Shown here in pieces: positions 13,473 to 14,484 of a stretch of 14,484 bases of DNA. The notes under the pieces are model-generated. The model was not told the origin of the DNA. It searched no databases and saw only the letters and a program-made list of their open reading frames with translations. A program made the position numbers and the translations under genes. Position 1 is the first letter of the stretch; the number at the start of each line of letters is the position of its first letter. Origin of the DNA: Chloroflexota bacterium (GTDB taxonomy: Bacteria > Chloroflexota > Dehalococcoidia > SM23-28-2 > RBG-16-64-32); assembly GCA_022564695.1 (NCBI GenBank), contig JADFKX010000037.1:1-14484 (forward strand), read 5' to 3'.

Positions 13473-14484
13473 CTGACGACCCTTCGACGGGCTCAGGGCA
13501 GGCTATCGGCGAGCTGAACGTACCATCGCGGCTGCTGCTGGGCCCCGGCCCGTCCAACGTCCACCCCCGCGTATACCGCGCCATGATGGCCCCCGTCATC
13601 GGCTACCTGGACCCCCAGTTCCTTCAGCTCCTCGACGACACCCAGCGCCCCCTCCGTGCCCTCTTCCGCACCGAGAACGACATGACCATCGCCATCTCCG
13701 GCACCGGCACCGCCGGCATGGAAGCCGCCATCTACAACGTCGTCGAGCCGGGAGATACGGTCATCGTCTGCTTCAACGGCTTCTTCGGCGACCGGATGGC
13801 GCAGATGGCGCGCCGCTGCGACGCCAAGCCCGTCCTCGTCGAGGCCGAGTGGGGTCGCATCATCGAGCCGGAGCAGGTAGAACAGGCGCTCAAGGCCAAT
13901 CCCGGCGCTAAACTGGTCACCATCGTCCACGGCGAGACCAGCACCGGCATCCTCCAGCCACTGGAGGAGATATCCCGCATCGTCCATGCCCATGACGCGC
14001 TGCTCCTGGTGGATGCCGTCACCTCCTTCACCGGCTGCGACCTGCGCATCGACGACTGGGGCGTGGACATCTGCTTCAGCGGCACTCAAAAGTGCCTGTC
14101 GGCCCCGCCGGGGATGGCCCCCCTCACCCTAAGCCCCCAGGCGATGGAGGTGGTGGCCAAACGCAAGGAGCCGGTGCGGAGCTGGTACCTGGACGTCTCC
14201 ATGCTGCGTAACTACTGGGGCGCCGGCAAGGCGCGCGTCTACCATCACACGCCACCGATGACAATGCTCTACGCCCTGCGAGAGGCGCTGCGCATCGTGC
14301 TGGAGGAGGGGCTGGAGACCCGCATCGCCCGCCACCGGCGTCACGCCCAGGCGCTATGGGCGGGCGTAGAGGCCATGGGCCTGCAACTGCACGCCCAGGA
14401 GGGTCACCGCCTTCCCTCGCTCACCACCGTCCGGGTGCCGGACGGCATCGCTGAGATGACGCTGCGCCGCGCCCTCCTCCAGGA
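13469..14484 (+). CDS. Class V aminotransferase, serine/alanine-glyoxylate type, 3'-partial
   Basis: A PLP fold-type I aminotransferase that probably makes glycine from glyoxylate with serine or alanine as donor. 338 codons are visible and the gene runs off the window (family about 370-400). Motifs: LLLGPGPSNVHPRV (22-35), SGTGTAGMEAA (77-87), HGETSTG (154-160), VDAVTSF (181-187, the Asp contacts the PLP nitrogen) and SGTQKCLSAPPGMA with Schiff-base K208. The first 15 residues are unlike the family and are encoded largely by a dispersed palindromic repeat (13480-13503). The start is GTG with AAGGAGG upstream, overlapping the gcvPB stop. Position directly after gcvPB suggests it feeds glycine to the cleavage system. 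The motifs alone cannot tell serine-, alanine- and other glyoxylate donors apart. Confidence 0.92.
   Translation, partial: MTDDPSTGSGQAIGELNVPSRLLLGPGPSNVHPRVYRAMMAPVIGYLDPQFLQLLDDTQRPLRALFRTENDMTIAISGTGTAGMEAAIYNVVEPGDTVIVCFNGFFGDRMAQMARRCDAKPVLVEAEWGRIIEPEQVEQALKANPGAKLVTIVHGETSTGILQPLEEISRIVHAHDALLLVDAVTSFTGCDLRIDDWGVDICFSGTQKCLSAPPGMAPLTLSPQAMEVVAKRKEPVRSWYLDVSMLRNYWGAGKARVYHHTPPMTMLYALREALRIVLEEGLETRIARHRRHAQALWAGVEAMGLQLHAQEGHRLPSLTTVRVPDGIAEMTLRRALLQ
13480..13503 (+). repeat. Dispersed PEPVEG-type palindromic repeat
   Basis: CCCTTCGACGGGCTCAGGG followed by CAGGC. The reverse complement reads CCTGAGCCCGTCGAAGG, whose translation in one frame is PEPVEG. I recognise this as a short palindromic repeat scattered through many bacterial genomes, including Chloroflexota. 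Here it lies within the first 12 codons of the aminotransferase and keeps the frame open (DPSTGSGQA). Confidence 0.75.

Noticed and set aside
13204..13599. Minus-strand ORF containing CPEPVEG
   Set aside because: It lies antisense to gcvPB and the aminotransferase. The PEPVEG peptide is the known false translation of the palindromic repeat, and the rest is low-complexity Arg/Ala typical of GC-rich shadow frames.

Overview
The window looks like a GC-rich bacterial chromosome segment. It holds no rRNA, tRNA, CRISPR array, insertion sequence or phage gene that I can see. My best guess is an uncultured member of the Chloroflexota (Dehalococcoidia-like). The basis is a DUF6941 protein, a split-P glycine cleavage operon, a T-box in front of a branched-chain amino acid gene, and the dispersed palindromic repeat whose reverse translation reads PEPVEG. 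That placement is an inference from recall, not a computed result.

Left block (1-2743, plus strand): the 3' part of endonuclease III (nth), a small DUF6941 protein, and an ArnT/PMT-type membrane glycosyltransferase, closely spaced as in an operon. At about 2690-2700 this block meets a broken gene tail to tail. On the minus strand the dihydroxy-acid dehydratase gene ilvD keeps only about its first 308 codons. Its remaining 3' part is absent, and the last codons of the glycosyltransferase are read from ilvD antisense. This is either a real rearrangement or an assembly chimera.

Middle block (2693-7992, minus strand), in order of transcription: a 30-codon membrane-peptide ORF behind a full-consensus sigma-70 promoter; ilvE (branched-chain aminotransferase); a membrane PH-domain protein overlapping ilvE; a geranylgeranyl-reductase-family flavoprotein; a DUF192 protein with an N-terminal export signal; and then a promoter plus a complete T-box riboswitch leader reading into truncated ilvD. 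The T-box specifier looks like CUC (Leu). ilvD and ilvE share the valine/leucine/isoleucine pathway, so this block has a branched-chain amino acid theme. A decayed class III nucleotide cyclase fragment lies beside the small-ORF promoter.

Right block (8256-14484, plus strand): a metallo-beta-lactamase-fold hydrolase, gcvT, gcvH, gcvPA, gcvPB and a class V (serine/alanine-glyoxylate-type) aminotransferase that runs off the window. Nearly all junctions are 3-4 base stop/start overlaps or direct abutments, so this is one translationally coupled operon. The aminotransferase can make glycine from glyoxylate. The glycine cleavage proteins turn glycine into CO2, NH3 and 5,10-methylene-tetrahydrofolate, so together they form a glyoxylate-to-one-carbon route. 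Three palindromic or repeat-derived inserts sit in this block: between a Shine-Dalgarno and the hydrolase start, inside gcvPA, and in the first codons of the aminotransferase.
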